From positions 1 through 17,184 of the forward strand of contig DGEC01000031.1 in NCBI GenBank assembly GCA_002385745.1: a stretch of 17,184 nucleotides of DNA, in the 5' to 3' direction. Every line of letters starts with the position of its first letter. Position 1 is the first letter of the stretch. The translations under genes and the position numbers were made by a program. The stretch is from Firmicutes bacterium UBA3936. Lineage in GTDB: Bacteria; Bacillota; Dethiobacteria; Dethiobacterales; Dethiobacteraceae. Positions 5,277 to 13,140 of the stretch are shown here, piece by piece. The notes beneath the pieces are model-generated. The model was given only the letters and a program-made list of their open reading frames with translations. It did not search any database and was not told the origin of the DNA.

Positions 5277-7475
5277 CTATAATTTTACCCGTCTTAAGCG
5301 CAGGGAGTTAAGCAGGACGGAAACAGATGACATAGCCATGGCCAGGGCGGCAATGGCTGGATTTAAGCGTCCGGATGCGGCTATAGGGATGGCCAGAACA
5401 TTGTAGCCAAACGCCCAGAAAAGGTTTTGCTTGATTATTTTAAAAGTCTCCCGGGCAAGCTGCAGGGCAGTGAAAACGGAGGTCAGTTCTCCCCGGATCA
5501 GTGTAATGTCAGACGCTTCAATGGCAATATCGGTACCTGTACCGATGGCAATACCGACATTTGCCTGGGCCAGGGCCGGAGCATCATTGATTCCGTCGCC
5601 CACCATAGCCACTGTCAGGTCTTCCTCCTGCAGCCGGCGTACTTCCGCCTCCTTTTGTTGGGGTAAAACCTGAGCCAAAACCCGGTTGATGCCTACTTGT
5701 TCGGCAATTGCCTTGGCAGTACGTTCATTGTCACCTGTCATCATTATACAGTTTAGCCCGGCGCTCTTTAAAGCGCTGATAGCTTCTTTGCTGTCTTCTT
5801 TTAAGGTGTCGGCAACGGCAATGATGCCTGCGAGCTTACCGTCTGCTGCAACCAGGACAGTTGTTTTGCCTTCATTTTCAAGGCTTTTAAGTTTGGATTC
5901 AGCATCATCGACTGTAATCCCCTGCTCTTGCAGCAGTTTTCTGTTTCCCACAAACACTTCTTTACCTCCGGTGACAGCCCTGATACCAAGTCCCGGCAGG
6001 GCGGTGAATTCATCAGTCTTGCCGGGATTCAGTTTTTTATCTTCCGCAGCACGAACAATTGCCTGCCCGAGGGGGTGTTCCGAGGCGGTTTCAACGCCTG
6101 CCGCAAGTGTCAGCAGTTCGTTTTCCGTAACATTATCCAGGGGAATAATATCTGTTACCACGGGTTCTCCCCTGGTAATTGTTCCTGTCTTGTCAAAGAT
6201 TATTGTATCAACTTTCAATAGTGTCTGCAGGCTTGCGGCATCCTTAATCAGAATGCCGTTTTCCGCTCCCTTGCCGGTACCAACCATTATGGCAGTAGGA
6301 GTTGCAAGACCAAGGGCACAGGGACAGGCTATGACCAAAACTGCAACGGAGGAGAATAGGGCTGTGCCAAAGGATCTGCCAAAAATCAGCCAGCTTAAAA
6401 ATGTGACAGCGGAAATGGCGATGACGGCCGGCACAAAATAGCCGGTTACCTTATCGGCAAGTTCCTGAACAGGAGCCTTTGAGCCCTGGGCTTCCTCCAC
6501 CATTCTAATAATCTGTGCCAGGAATGTCTCCTCGCCTACTTTTGTGGCCTTAAATAAGATGGCACCGTTTTTATTAATGGTTGCCCCGATAATTTCATCT
6601 CCGGCCGTCTTCTCTACCGGCAGGCTTTCCCCGGTGACCATGGATTCGTCTACAGTTGTATAACCTTCAACGATTATACCGTCAACAGGTATTTTTTCCC
6701 CGGGGCGGACGGAAAGAATATCTCCCGGACGGACATCTTCCACCGGGATTTCCTTTTCCTTGCCGTCGACTACAATACGGGCTGTTTTTGCTCCCAGTTC
6801 AAGCAGCTTCCGGATAGCTCCCAAAGTTCTGCTCTTGGCAATTGCCTCCAGGTAGCGTCCCAGCAGTTGGAAAGCCATAATCATGCCGGAAATGCCCATA
6901 AAGGAAATGGCGTTGGGTATGAAAAAGGCGACTATACCCCAAATATAAGCACTTAACGTTCCCATTGAAATTAAAACGTCCATACCCGGCATACCGTGGC
7001 GCAGGGAGCGCCAGGCCCCGCGGTGTACCGGCAGGCCGGCCCAGAAAACAATGGGCGTGGCGGCAATAAACATAATCCAGTCATGATATGGAATATGGAA
7101 ATTAAAGCGGTATTCAAGCAGCATTAATGTTTCTGTCACGGCCGTTATTGCCAGAACAATAAACAGTGTGCGTTTGCGGGCTGCAAGCTCCGCTTTTTCC
7201 TGCTCTTCTTTCTGCAGGGCATCCCTTTTCTCACCGGATTTTTCTTCGGCAGCCCCAAAACCCAGTTCTGTAATAGCGTCAATAATCTTGGCTTCTGTTA
7301 ACTGCGCACTGTCATATTCTACAACAGCCCTGTTATTTGCCAGGTTGACAAAAGCCTTGTTTATACCCTGTAAACCGCTTAATTTTTTTTCAATTCTTGC
7401 TGCGCAAGCCGCACAGTGCATGCCGTCAATTCTAAAGTTTCTTTTTACATTGGTACCCTGCGTTGCTGATGACAT
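5277..7475 (-). CDS. copA: Copper(I)-exporting P1B-type ATPase
   Basis: An inner-membrane pump that expels Cu+ using ATP. 732 residues, with one N-terminal heavy-metal-associated domain (about 11-77; GMHCAAC with Cys21 and Cys24). Motifs in order: actuator TGES (281-284); membrane metal site CPC (384-386); phosphorylated Asp428 in DKTGT; nucleotide-binding SEHPLG (465-470); and hinge GDGINDAP (626-633). The last two helices carry Tyr691-Asn692 and Met713-x-x-Ser716-Ser717, which together with CPC form the Cu+/Ag+ signature and argue against Zn/Cd specificity. The ATG at 7475 follows AAAGGGGTG. Many relatives have two metal-binding domains; this one has one. No copper chaperone or CsoR/CopY-type regulator lies alongside. 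nth follows by 36 bases. Silver export is also plausible. Confidence 0.95.
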   Translation of the reverse strand: MSSATQGTNVKRNFRIDGMHCAACAARIEKKLSGLQGINKAFVNLANNRAVVEYDSAQLTEAKIIDAITELGFGAAEEKSGEKRDALQKEEQEKAELAARKRTLFIVLAITAVTETLMLLEYRFNFHIPYHDWIMFIAATPIVFWAGLPVHRGAWRSLRHGMPGMDVLISMGTLSAYIWGIVAFFIPNAISFMGISGMIMAFQLLGRYLEAIAKSRTLGAIRKLLELGAKTARIVVDGKEKEIPVEDVRPGDILSVRPGEKIPVDGIIVEGYTTVDESMVTGESLPVEKTAGDEIIGATINKNGAILFKATKVGEETFLAQIIRMVEEAQGSKAPVQELADKVTGYFVPAVIAISAVTFLSWLIFGRSFGTALFSSVAVLVIACPCALGLATPTAIMVGTGKGAENGILIKDAASLQTLLKVDTIIFDKTGTITRGEPVVTDIIPLDNVTENELLTLAAGVETASEHPLGQAIVRAAEDKKLNPGKTDEFTALPGLGIRAVTGGKEVFVGNRKLLQEQGITVDDAESKLKSLENEGKTTVLVAADGKLAGIIAVADTLKEDSKEAISALKSAGLNCIMMTGDNERTAKAIAEQVGINRVLAQVLPQQKEAEVRRLQEEDLTVAMVGDGINDAPALAQANVGIAIGTGTDIAIEASDITLIRGELTSVFTALQLARETFKIIKQNLFWAFGYNVLAIPIAASGRLNPAIAALAMAMSSVSVLLNSLRLRRVKL

Positions 7476-7555
7476 GTTTACACCCCTTTTAAGCCAAGCT
7501 GCTGCAGTATTGCAATAAGCTTCTATCTAAATTCTGCATTTCGACGATTACCTAA

Positions 7556-7583
7556 AGTATATAAAGTACCGAAAAAAAGTCAA
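7556..7583 (-). promoter_or_regulatory. Probable copA promoter with a direct repeat
   Basis: On the minus strand, the -35 TTGACT (7583-7578) and -10 TATACT (7561-7556) are 16 bases apart. The element overlaps a direct repeat of TACTTTA (minus strand; 7568-7562 and 7559-7553) separated by two bases, which might be a regulator site. I recognise no known copper operator. Confidence 0.6.
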
Positions 7584-7584
7584 C

Positions 7585-8838
7585 CTATTTGGGAGTTCCT
7601 CTTCCCTCCCTCAGGGAAAACAGTACCTCCGCCAGGGCAATTTTTAGGTGTTCATAAGTAAGCCCGCCCTGTAAAAAAACATGATAAGGCGGTCGCAGCG
7701 GCGCATCGGCGGTAAGCTCGCTGCTTGCTCCCTGAATAAATGTACCGGCAGCCATTATTATTTCGTCTTCATAGCCGGGCATGGGTGCAGGCTGCGGCAG
7801 GACGAAGCTTTCCACGGGAGAGGCGGCTTGGACTGCCCGGCAGAAAAGCATTAGTTCATCCGCGCTGCCGAGGGTTACTGCCTGCACGGTGTCACCGCGC
7901 AAGTCAAAGGGTAAAGGATCGACTGCATATCCTGCGTTGGAAAACAAAGCGGCAGCCAGAACCATGCCTTTTAAAGATTGTGCCACCTGGTGAGGGGCAA
8001 CAAAAAGTCCCTGAAAATACAGGCGCTTAACAGTACCCATGGCGCCGATATCACTGCCCAGTCCAGGTGCGGTAAGCCGCCAGGCCGCCTTTTCAACCAG
8101 GTCCTCACGGCCGACTATGTAACCGCCGCCGGTGGCTATACCGCCGCCGGGATTCTTTATCAGCGAACCGGCAATTAAATCGGCACCGGCATGACAGGGC
8201 TCTTCTGTTTCCACAAATTCTCCATAGCAGTTGTCAACAAAAATTACTGCTTCCGGCTGCCTCTTTTTTACGGCTTGGACAAGAGCGGCAATGTCAGAAG
8301 TACGCAGGGCACGGCGCAGGGAATAGCCGCGGGAGCGCTGCAGCAAAACAACGTCGGCTTTCTCTGCCAAAAGATTATCCAAGGCAGTTTCATTAATTGC
8401 AGTTGTAAAATCAGCTTCTTCATAAGTTATATTCAGCTCGGCCAGCATGCCCGTGTCTCTGTCATTTAAGCCAAGTACCTTCTGCAGAGTTTCATAGGGC
8501 CTGCCTGTCAGCGACAAAAGTCGCCCTCCCGGACGCAGGCTGCCGTAAAGGGCACAGGCAATGGCATGGGTTCCGGAAACAAACTGCGGACGCACAATTC
8601 CTGCTTCCGCACCGAAAACCCTGGCATAGAGCTGATCAAGCTTCTCACGTCCCCGGTCATTGTAACCGTAGCCTGTAGAAGCCGCAAAACAGCTTTCATC
8701 TATTTGCAAACTGCGGAAAGCTTCCAGAACACGCCATTGATTCTGCAGGGCGACCCTGTCAATCTCTGCAAAAAGCGGCTTGATTTCTTTTTCGGTTTCC
8801 TCAATAAAATCCAGATAAAACTGCAGCGATTTAGCCAT
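7585..8838 (-). CDS. PLP-dependent enzyme of the YnbB / 'aluminium resistance' (methionine gamma-lyase-like) family
   Basis: 417 residues with the fold-type I PLP enzyme layout. A cofactor segment FVSGTHAIACALYGSLRPG lies near residues 87-105, an Asp-containing strand VIFVDNCYGEF at about 198-208, and the likely Schiff-base lysine is Lys228 in AGSLIKNPGGG. The sequence matches the family usually labelled aluminium resistance protein or methionine gamma-lyase family (B. subtilis YnbB), whose true substrate is not settled; a C-S lyase or related activity on sulphur amino acids is inferred from fold only. The ATG at 8838 is preceded by AAAGGAGAAA. It lies downstream of spoVK on the same strand, an arrangement also known in Bacillus near hfq, and a promoter candidate lies in the 175-base gap. 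The family assignment is secure; the reaction is not. Confidence 0.85.
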   Translation of the reverse strand: MAKSLQFYLDFIEETEKEIKPLFAEIDRVALQNQWRVLEAFRSLQIDESCFAASTGYGYNDRGREKLDQLYARVFGAEAGIVRPQFVSGTHAIACALYGSLRPGGRLLSLTGRPYETLQKVLGLNDRDTGMLAELNITYEEADFTTAINETALDNLLAEKADVVLLQRSRGYSLRRALRTSDIAALVQAVKKRQPEAVIFVDNCYGEFVETEEPCHAGADLIAGSLIKNPGGGIATGGGYIVGREDLVEKAAWRLTAPGLGSDIGAMGTVKRLYFQGLFVAPHQVAQSLKGMVLAAALFSNAGYAVDPLPFDLRGDTVQAVTLGSADELMLFCRAVQAASPVESFVLPQPAPMPGYEDEIIMAAGTFIQGASSELTADAPLRPPYHVFLQGGLTYEHLKIALAEVLFSLREGRGTPK

Positions 8839-8922
8839 ATTTACAGTTTCTCCTTTTATATCCCTCTTGCATCCTGTATAAAAAGGCGGTACAGCAGGCG
8901 CTGCACTTGTTTTTCTTGCTAT

Positions 8923-8951
8923 ATTGTAGCAAAAAGTGTTCCAGCCGGCAA
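8923..8951 (-). promoter_or_regulatory. Candidate promoter for the YnbB-family gene
   Basis: In the 175-base gap after spoVK, the minus strand has TTGCCG (8951-8946), 17 bases, then TACAAT (8928-8923). It would give a leader of about 80 bases. The -10 is good; the -35 matches four of six positions. Confidence 0.5.
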
Positions 8952-9013
8952 TTTTCCGTATTCTTTTGGCAAGGAGCTTGTCCCCTTAGAGCGTCCGTTG
9001 TTGCAAATGCCGT

Positions 9014-9997
9014 TTAATCCGGCAGATAATGTTCCTCACCGCTGCCGGCCGGCGGCAAGAAGTCTTCTCTTAAGAGAACCATTAAATCATTACGGCTGTA
9101 AATATTCCGGTTAACTAGACGCACCGCCTGCCGGCGAATTGCTTTCTCAATCAAATTTCGTACCAGGCGGGCATTGCTGAAATTGGCAATTTTATCTGTC
9201 GTCCGGCTTTTTAGATAACTGCGCAGGTATTCCGCCGCGCCTACAGAAAGTGAATACTGCCTTTCATCCAGCATTAGCTGGGCAATTTCCAGCAGTTCCT
9301 CACTGCTGTAATCCGGAAAATGAATTTGAATGGGGAAGCGTGAACGAAGCCCGGGGTTGGTTCTTAAAAAATATTCCATTTCCCTTTGATAGCCTGCCAG
9401 TATCAGGATGATTTCGTTTTTGTGGTCTTCCATTGCTTTTACCAAAGTATCAATTGCTTCTTTGCCGAAATCTTTTTCTCCTCCCCTGGCCAGGGAATAG
9501 GCTTCATCAATGAAAAGAATACCCCCCATAGCCTTTCTTATCTGTTCGCGGCATTTTTGAGCCGTATGACCTATAAACTCACCTACAAGGTCCGCCCGTT
9601 CAACTTCCGTTAAATGCCCTTTGGGAAGCACTTTTAATTCGGCAAGCATTTTGCCGAGCAGCCGTGCCACAGTGGTTTTTCCGGTACCCGGATTGCCGGA
9701 AAAAATCATGTGCAAAACCAGATTTTCATTTTTTAAGTTGAATCTTTCCCGGCGGCGGCTGATTTCAACAAACGCCATAATTTCCCTGACCAGTTCTTTT
9801 ACTTTTGCAAGGCCGACGAGTTTGTCAAGTTCAGAAAGCAGGTTCTGAAGATTGCCTTTGTCTTCAGTTATTATCTTATCCCTTTTTCTTGCATTATTAT
9901 CTGAGGCAGGCAAAACCGGCTGGCCTGATTCAGAGCCCTGCTTGAGCAGTTTTTTTTCCGGTATATATGTAAAGTTGAACAAGGTTTTTTGTTTCAT
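9014..9997 (-). CDS. spoVK: Stage V sporulation protein K, AAA+ ATPase
   Basis: 327 residues. Residues 1-50 are a variable, basic N-terminus; an AAA+ module of the CbbX/SpoVK type follows. Walker A is GNPGTGKTT (101-109), Walker B is ILFIDEAYSL (160-169), and an arginine-finger region is NPGLRSRF (214-221). B. subtilis SpoVK is needed for spore maturation; its substrate is unknown to me, and the nearest characterised relative (CbbX) remodels Rubisco, which does not fit here. The ATG at 9997 has AAGGAGG upstream. It lies after hfq but is separated from it by a strong terminator, so it needs its own promoter. The gene suggests, but does not prove, that the host sporulates. Confidence 0.88.
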   Translation of the reverse strand: MKQKTLFNFTYIPEKKLLKQGSESGQPVLPASDNNARKRDKIITEDKGNLQNLLSELDKLVGLAKVKELVREIMAFVEISRRRERFNLKNENLVLHMIFSGNPGTGKTTVARLLGKMLAELKVLPKGHLTEVERADLVGEFIGHTAQKCREQIRKAMGGILFIDEAYSLARGGEKDFGKEAIDTLVKAMEDHKNEIILILAGYQREMEYFLRTNPGLRSRFPIQIHFPDYSSEELLEIAQLMLDERQYSLSVGAAEYLRSYLKSRTTDKIANFSNARLVRNLIEKAIRRQAVRLVNRNIYSRNDLMVLLREDFLPPAGSGEEHYLPD

Positions 9998-10018
9998 ACC
10001 TTCCCTCCTTCTCCTAAC

Positions 10019-10048
10019 ATTATATGAACTTTGTGAATTTTTGCATGC
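10019..10048 (-). promoter_or_regulatory. Candidate sporulation-type promoter of spoVK
   Basis: On the minus strand CATATAAT (10026-10019) resembles a SigE-type -10. GCATGCA (10048-10042), 15 bases upstream, is a partial match to a SigE -35. The spacing is wrong for sigma-A using the nearby TTGCAT. This is inference from pattern only. Confidence 0.35.
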
Positions 10049-10069
10049 AACAAACTGGACTCGCCCTTA

Positions 10070-10114
10070 AAAGCAGAAAAGCCTTACTGTAAGCCTTTTG
10101 GCTTTCAGTAAGGC
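10070..10114 (-). terminator. Terminator closing the miaB-mutS-mutL-miaA-hfq operon
   Basis: On the minus strand GCCTTACTGAAAGCC pairs with GGCTTACAGTAAGGC around a 4-base loop, with one mismatched position inside, followed by TTTTCTGC and further T. It lies about 20 bases after the hfq stop codon. Confidence 0.88.
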
Positions 10115-10135
10115 CGGCACAATTCTTACAAGCTT

Positions 10136-10369
10136 TTACTCAGCCGTCTGAACCATATTAAGGTTGCGGTAAGGTATTATGGTGGAAATGGCATGCTTAT
10201 AGACCAGCTGCTGCTTATTTTCCACGTTAAGAAGGATTGTAAAATTGTCAAAACTTTTTACGGTCCCTTTTATCTGATACCCGTTAATTAGGAATACAGT
10301 CAGCATCATTTCCTCTTTTCTGGCGATATTTAAGAAATTATCCTGCAAATTCACCTGGCTCTTGCTCAT
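10136..10369 (-). CDS. hfq: RNA chaperone Hfq
   Basis: 77 residues forming one Sm-like domain, which assembles into a hexameric ring that binds small RNAs and mRNAs. The proximal-face Gln lies in LQDNFLN (about residue 9), the Sm1 region spans about 20-45, and the Sm2 signature YKHAISTI is at 57-64. The C-terminal tail is short, as in other Gram-positive Hfq proteins. I chose ATG at 10369 and not the upstream in-frame TTG at 10384: the GGAGGAG between them is the ribosome binding site, 6 bases before the ATG, and would be coding if TTG were used. It is last in the miaB operon, 40 bases after miaA, and followed by a strong terminator. Confidence 0.96.
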   Translation of the reverse strand: MSKSQVNLQDNFLNIARKEEMMLTVFLINGYQIKGTVKSFDNFTILLNVENKQQLVYKHAISTIIPYRNLNMVQTAE

Positions 10370-10409
10370 GCCAATCTCCTCCAAGCTTGTGATATAACAT
10401 TATATTTAT

Positions 10410-11354
10410 TTAATTCTTTTTTATTTGGTAATATCCTGCCAAAAAAGTTGAAATTTTTTCCGTTACAGCAAAATTATTGTCATATTTATCCAAGTCAATC
10501 CAGATCAAATCCGGTTCACGGCGAAACCAGGTTAACTGGCGTTTGGCAAAGCGCCGTGTGTCTCTTTTTATCAGTTCAACAGCTTCGGCAAGAGTAATCT
10601 TGCCTTCCAGGTAAGAGACAAGCTGACGGTAGCCAAGGCTCTGCATTGCCTTGGCACGGGGCGATATTCCCTGTGCCAGAAGCTTGCGGACTTCAGTCAG
10701 AAAACCGTCTGCCAGCATTTTTTCCACCCTTTTTTCTATTCGCTCATAAAGCTGTTTTCTGGGGCGGGTAAGGCAGAACTGAACCGTATCAAAAACCGGT
10801 TTCGCCGGTGTTTGCTGCACCTGTTCTGAAATGGGCCGCCGGGTTAATTCATGGACTTCCAGGGCACGGATTATGCGCCGCAGGTCATTGGGGTGAATAT
10901 TCTGCGCCGCAAGGGGATCTACTGCGGACAGCTTTTCATGGAGAGCCTGCGGACCCAGTAATTTAGCTTCATTGTATAGTTTCCGGCGCAATTTTTCATC
11001 TTCCGCAGCGGGGGAGAAGGCAAAGCCGCGCACGACAGCACGGATATAAAGGCCCGTCCCTCCCACAAGCATGGGCAGCTTGCCCCTGCCGCTTATATCA
11101 CGGATAGCGGCAAAAGCGTCTTTTTGAAAGTCAGCCACGGTATAGTTTTCAGAAGGATCTACGATATCCAGGAGATGATGCCTGACGCGGGAACGCTCGG
11201 CAGGGGTAGGTTTGGCCGTGCCGATATCAAAGCCGCGGTAAACCTGTACGGAATCCGCAGAAATTATTTCCGCGTTTATCCCGGCTGCCAATTCCAGCGC
11301 TATTTTGCTTTTCCCCACGGCAGTGGGCCCTGTGATTACCAGCAGCTTTTGCAT
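10410..11354 (-). CDS. miaA: tRNA dimethylallyltransferase
   Basis: Transfers a dimethylallyl group to N6 of A37 in tRNAs that read codons starting with U, giving i6A, the substrate of MiaB. 314 residues, the family norm. The P-loop GPTAVGKS is at 9-16; the conserved DSVQVYRGFDIGTAKPT segment (34-50) carries Asp34 and the tRNA-contacting Gln37; VGGTGLYI is at 97-104. The ATG at 11354 lies one base after the mutL stop (TGA-C-ATG) with GGAGG just upstream inside mutL, so translation is probably coupled. Hfq follows. Confidence 0.97.
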   Translation of the reverse strand: MQKLLVITGPTAVGKSKIALELAAGINAEIISADSVQVYRGFDIGTAKPTPAERSRVRHHLLDIVDPSENYTVADFQKDAFAAIRDISGRGKLPMLVGGTGLYIRAVVRGFAFSPAAEDEKLRRKLYNEAKLLGPQALHEKLSAVDPLAAQNIHPNDLRRIIRALEVHELTRRPISEQVQQTPAKPVFDTVQFCLTRPRKQLYERIEKRVEKMLADGFLTEVRKLLAQGISPRAKAMQSLGYRQLVSYLEGKITLAEAVELIKRDTRRFAKRQLTWFRREPDLIWIDLDKYDNNFAVTEKISTFLAGYYQIKKN

Positions 11355-11355
11355 G

Positions 11356-13140
11356 TCAGGTCCTCCGGAAGTTTCGGGCTATTGCCTGTTCTGTCAGGAC
11401 CATAATGGCAGGGCGTCCATGGGGGCAGGTAAAGGGCTGTGATGTTGCGGCCAAATTGCGGAGCAGTGCCGTCATTTCCTGTTCATCCAGCCTGTGATTA
11501 GCCTTTATCGCCGCTTTACAGGCGATCATTTGCAGGGTTTTCTCAAAAAGCCTGGAGTCACTGGAGGCATTGTTTTCAGAGGACAAAAGCTCCGCAATGT
11601 CTTCCTGCCGCAGGGAATGGTTGAAGAACGCCGGGACAGTGCGCAATATAAAGGTATTATTGCCAAAAACAGCAAATTTAAAACCGAGATTCTCAAATAT
11701 GTCCAGGTTTTCCTGCAGTAAAGCGGCAGTCTGAAAATCAAATTCGAAGGTTTGGGGCAGTATCTCCTGAACAGGCAGGTTCCCTGCGGACAAATCCTTT
11801 TTAAGCTGATCGTATATTATGCGCTCGTGGGCGGCGTGCTGGTCTATTATATATAAATCTCCTGCCGCTGATTGGGCCAGTATATACGTGGACTTGTACT
11901 GGCCAAGGGGGGCCAGTCCGGGGAATAATGAGCTGCCCGTTTCCCCTTCTTTCCTGTCTTCCTGCTTCTCTTCGCCTGAACCTTTGCAGCTGTTCTCAAA
12001 AAGTGACTGTTCAGGCCGGGTTTCCGGCATGCTGTAGAGAGCGGGCGGATTTGCATCCTTAATCTTAATGCCGTAATCGGGTAAAGAAGAAGCGACGGCA
12101 GTCTCCAAGCCGGCAAGGCCGGGTTGCTGTAACTCGGCGATCAGGGAATTATTCAGCAATACATCCCTGACGCCTTTTAAAAACTCGCGGTAAACATCAC
12201 GTTCCCGGGAAAACCTGACTTCTTTTTTGGTGGGATGAACATTTACGTCTATTTCAGAGGGGGCTATGTCCACGAAGATAATGGCGGCTGGAAAACGGTT
12301 GCGCGGGAGAAGCGTATGGTATGTCGTCTGCAGTGAGTCGGAAAGCAAAGGCGAGTAAACAGGACGTTTATTGACGTAAATGTACTGCAGATTGCGGTTG
12401 CTCCTGTTGAGAGAGGGTTTGGAGACAAAGCCGCTCATGTTAAGCAATTGGCCTTGCCAGGAAAGCGGCAGCATGGAATGCATATTCTGCCCTCCCAGAA
12501 CCAGCGCAGCCACGTCTGCAAGTTTGCCGCTGCCGGGTGTGACAAATTTTGTTCTGCCGTTTATATAAAGGCAAAATGACACTTCCGGCCGGGCAAGCGC
12601 CAGGCGCTGCACAGTGGCAGTGATTCTTGCCGTTTCCGCCGCTTCGCTTTTCAGGAACTTAAGCCTGGCCGGCGTATTATAAAACAGGTCGGCTGCTATA
12701 ACTTCCGTTCCTGCAGGGCTGCCGGCCTCCGACACGGATATTTTTTCGCCTCCGTGTACAACTATTTTTGTTCCAAATTGATCGCTTGCGCGGCGGGAAA
12801 GCAGGCTGAAACGGCTGACAGCGGCAATGCTTGGCAAAGCCTCACCGCGGAAACCCATGGTTCTGACTGCGTACAGGTCTTCTTCCCTTTCAATTTTACT
12901 TGTGGCGTGACGCTCAAGGGCATTCGCCACATCCCGGGCGGACATACCGCAGCCGTCATCAACCACCCGGATTAACCGCATCCCGCCTTTTTCAACGTAT
13001 ATCTCTATGCGTGACGCTTCCGCATCCAGGGAATTTTCAATTAATTCCTTTACAACTGCGGCCGGCCGTTCCACAACTTCACCGGCGGCTATCTTGTTGG
13101 CAGTTACAGGGTCAAGTATTCTTATTCTACCCATTTCCAT
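11356..13140 (-). CDS. mutL: DNA mismatch repair protein MutL
   Basis: Links mismatch recognition by MutS to strand incision. About 594 residues from the chosen start. The N-terminal GHKL ATPase contains ELIEN (32-36), DDGCGM (61-66) and GFRGEAL (96-102). A variable linker spans about 330-410, followed by the C-terminal dimerisation/endonuclease domain with DQHAAHE (433-439), ACKAAIKAN (540-548) and CPHGRP (572-577). A putative beta-clamp motif QEILP lies at 458-462. The usual endonuclease pattern DQHA-x2-E-x4-E ends here in Asp444, not Glu. Three in-frame ATGs lie at 13146, 13140 and 13134. I favour 13140 because AGGG is 7 bases before it, whereas it is 1 base from the first and 13 from the third. 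The gene overlaps the end of mutS by 14 bases, suggesting translational coupling. Confidence 0.95.
   Translation of the reverse strand: MEMGRIRILDPVTANKIAAGEVVERPAAVVKELIENSLDAEASRIEIYVEKGGMRLIRVVDDGCGMSARDVANALERHATSKIEREEDLYAVRTMGFRGEALPSIAAVSRFSLLSRRASDQFGTKIVVHGGEKISVSEAGSPAGTEVIAADLFYNTPARLKFLKSEAAETARITATVQRLALARPEVSFCLYINGRTKFVTPGSGKLADVAALVLGGQNMHSMLPLSWQGQLLNMSGFVSKPSLNRSNRNLQYIYVNKRPVYSPLLSDSLQTTYHTLLPRNRFPAAIIFVDIAPSEIDVNVHPTKKEVRFSRERDVYREFLKGVRDVLLNNSLIAELQQPGLAGLETAVASSLPDYGIKIKDANPPALYSMPETRPEQSLFENSCKGSGEEKQEDRKEGETGSSLFPGLAPLGQYKSTYILAQSAAGDLYIIDQHAAHERIIYDQLKKDLSAGNLPVQEILPQTFEFDFQTAALLQENLDIFENLGFKFAVFGNNTFILRTVPAFFNHSLRQEDIAELLSSENNASSDSRLFEKTLQMIACKAAIKANHRLDEQEMTALLRNLAATSQPFTCPHGRPAIMVLTEQAIARNFRRT

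Noticed and set aside
5686..6441. 251-codon plus-strand frame
   Set aside because: Antisense to copA; rich in Ser, Ala, Val and Pro with no domain and no start signals.
8566..9114. 182-codon plus-strand frame spanning the spoVK-YnbB gap
   Set aside because: It is antisense to two real genes at its ends, and the part in the gap has no supporting signals.
10370..10384. Upstream TTG start for hfq
   Set aside because: It would translate the ribosome binding site itself; the ATG at 10369 has ideal spacing and gives the family N-terminus.
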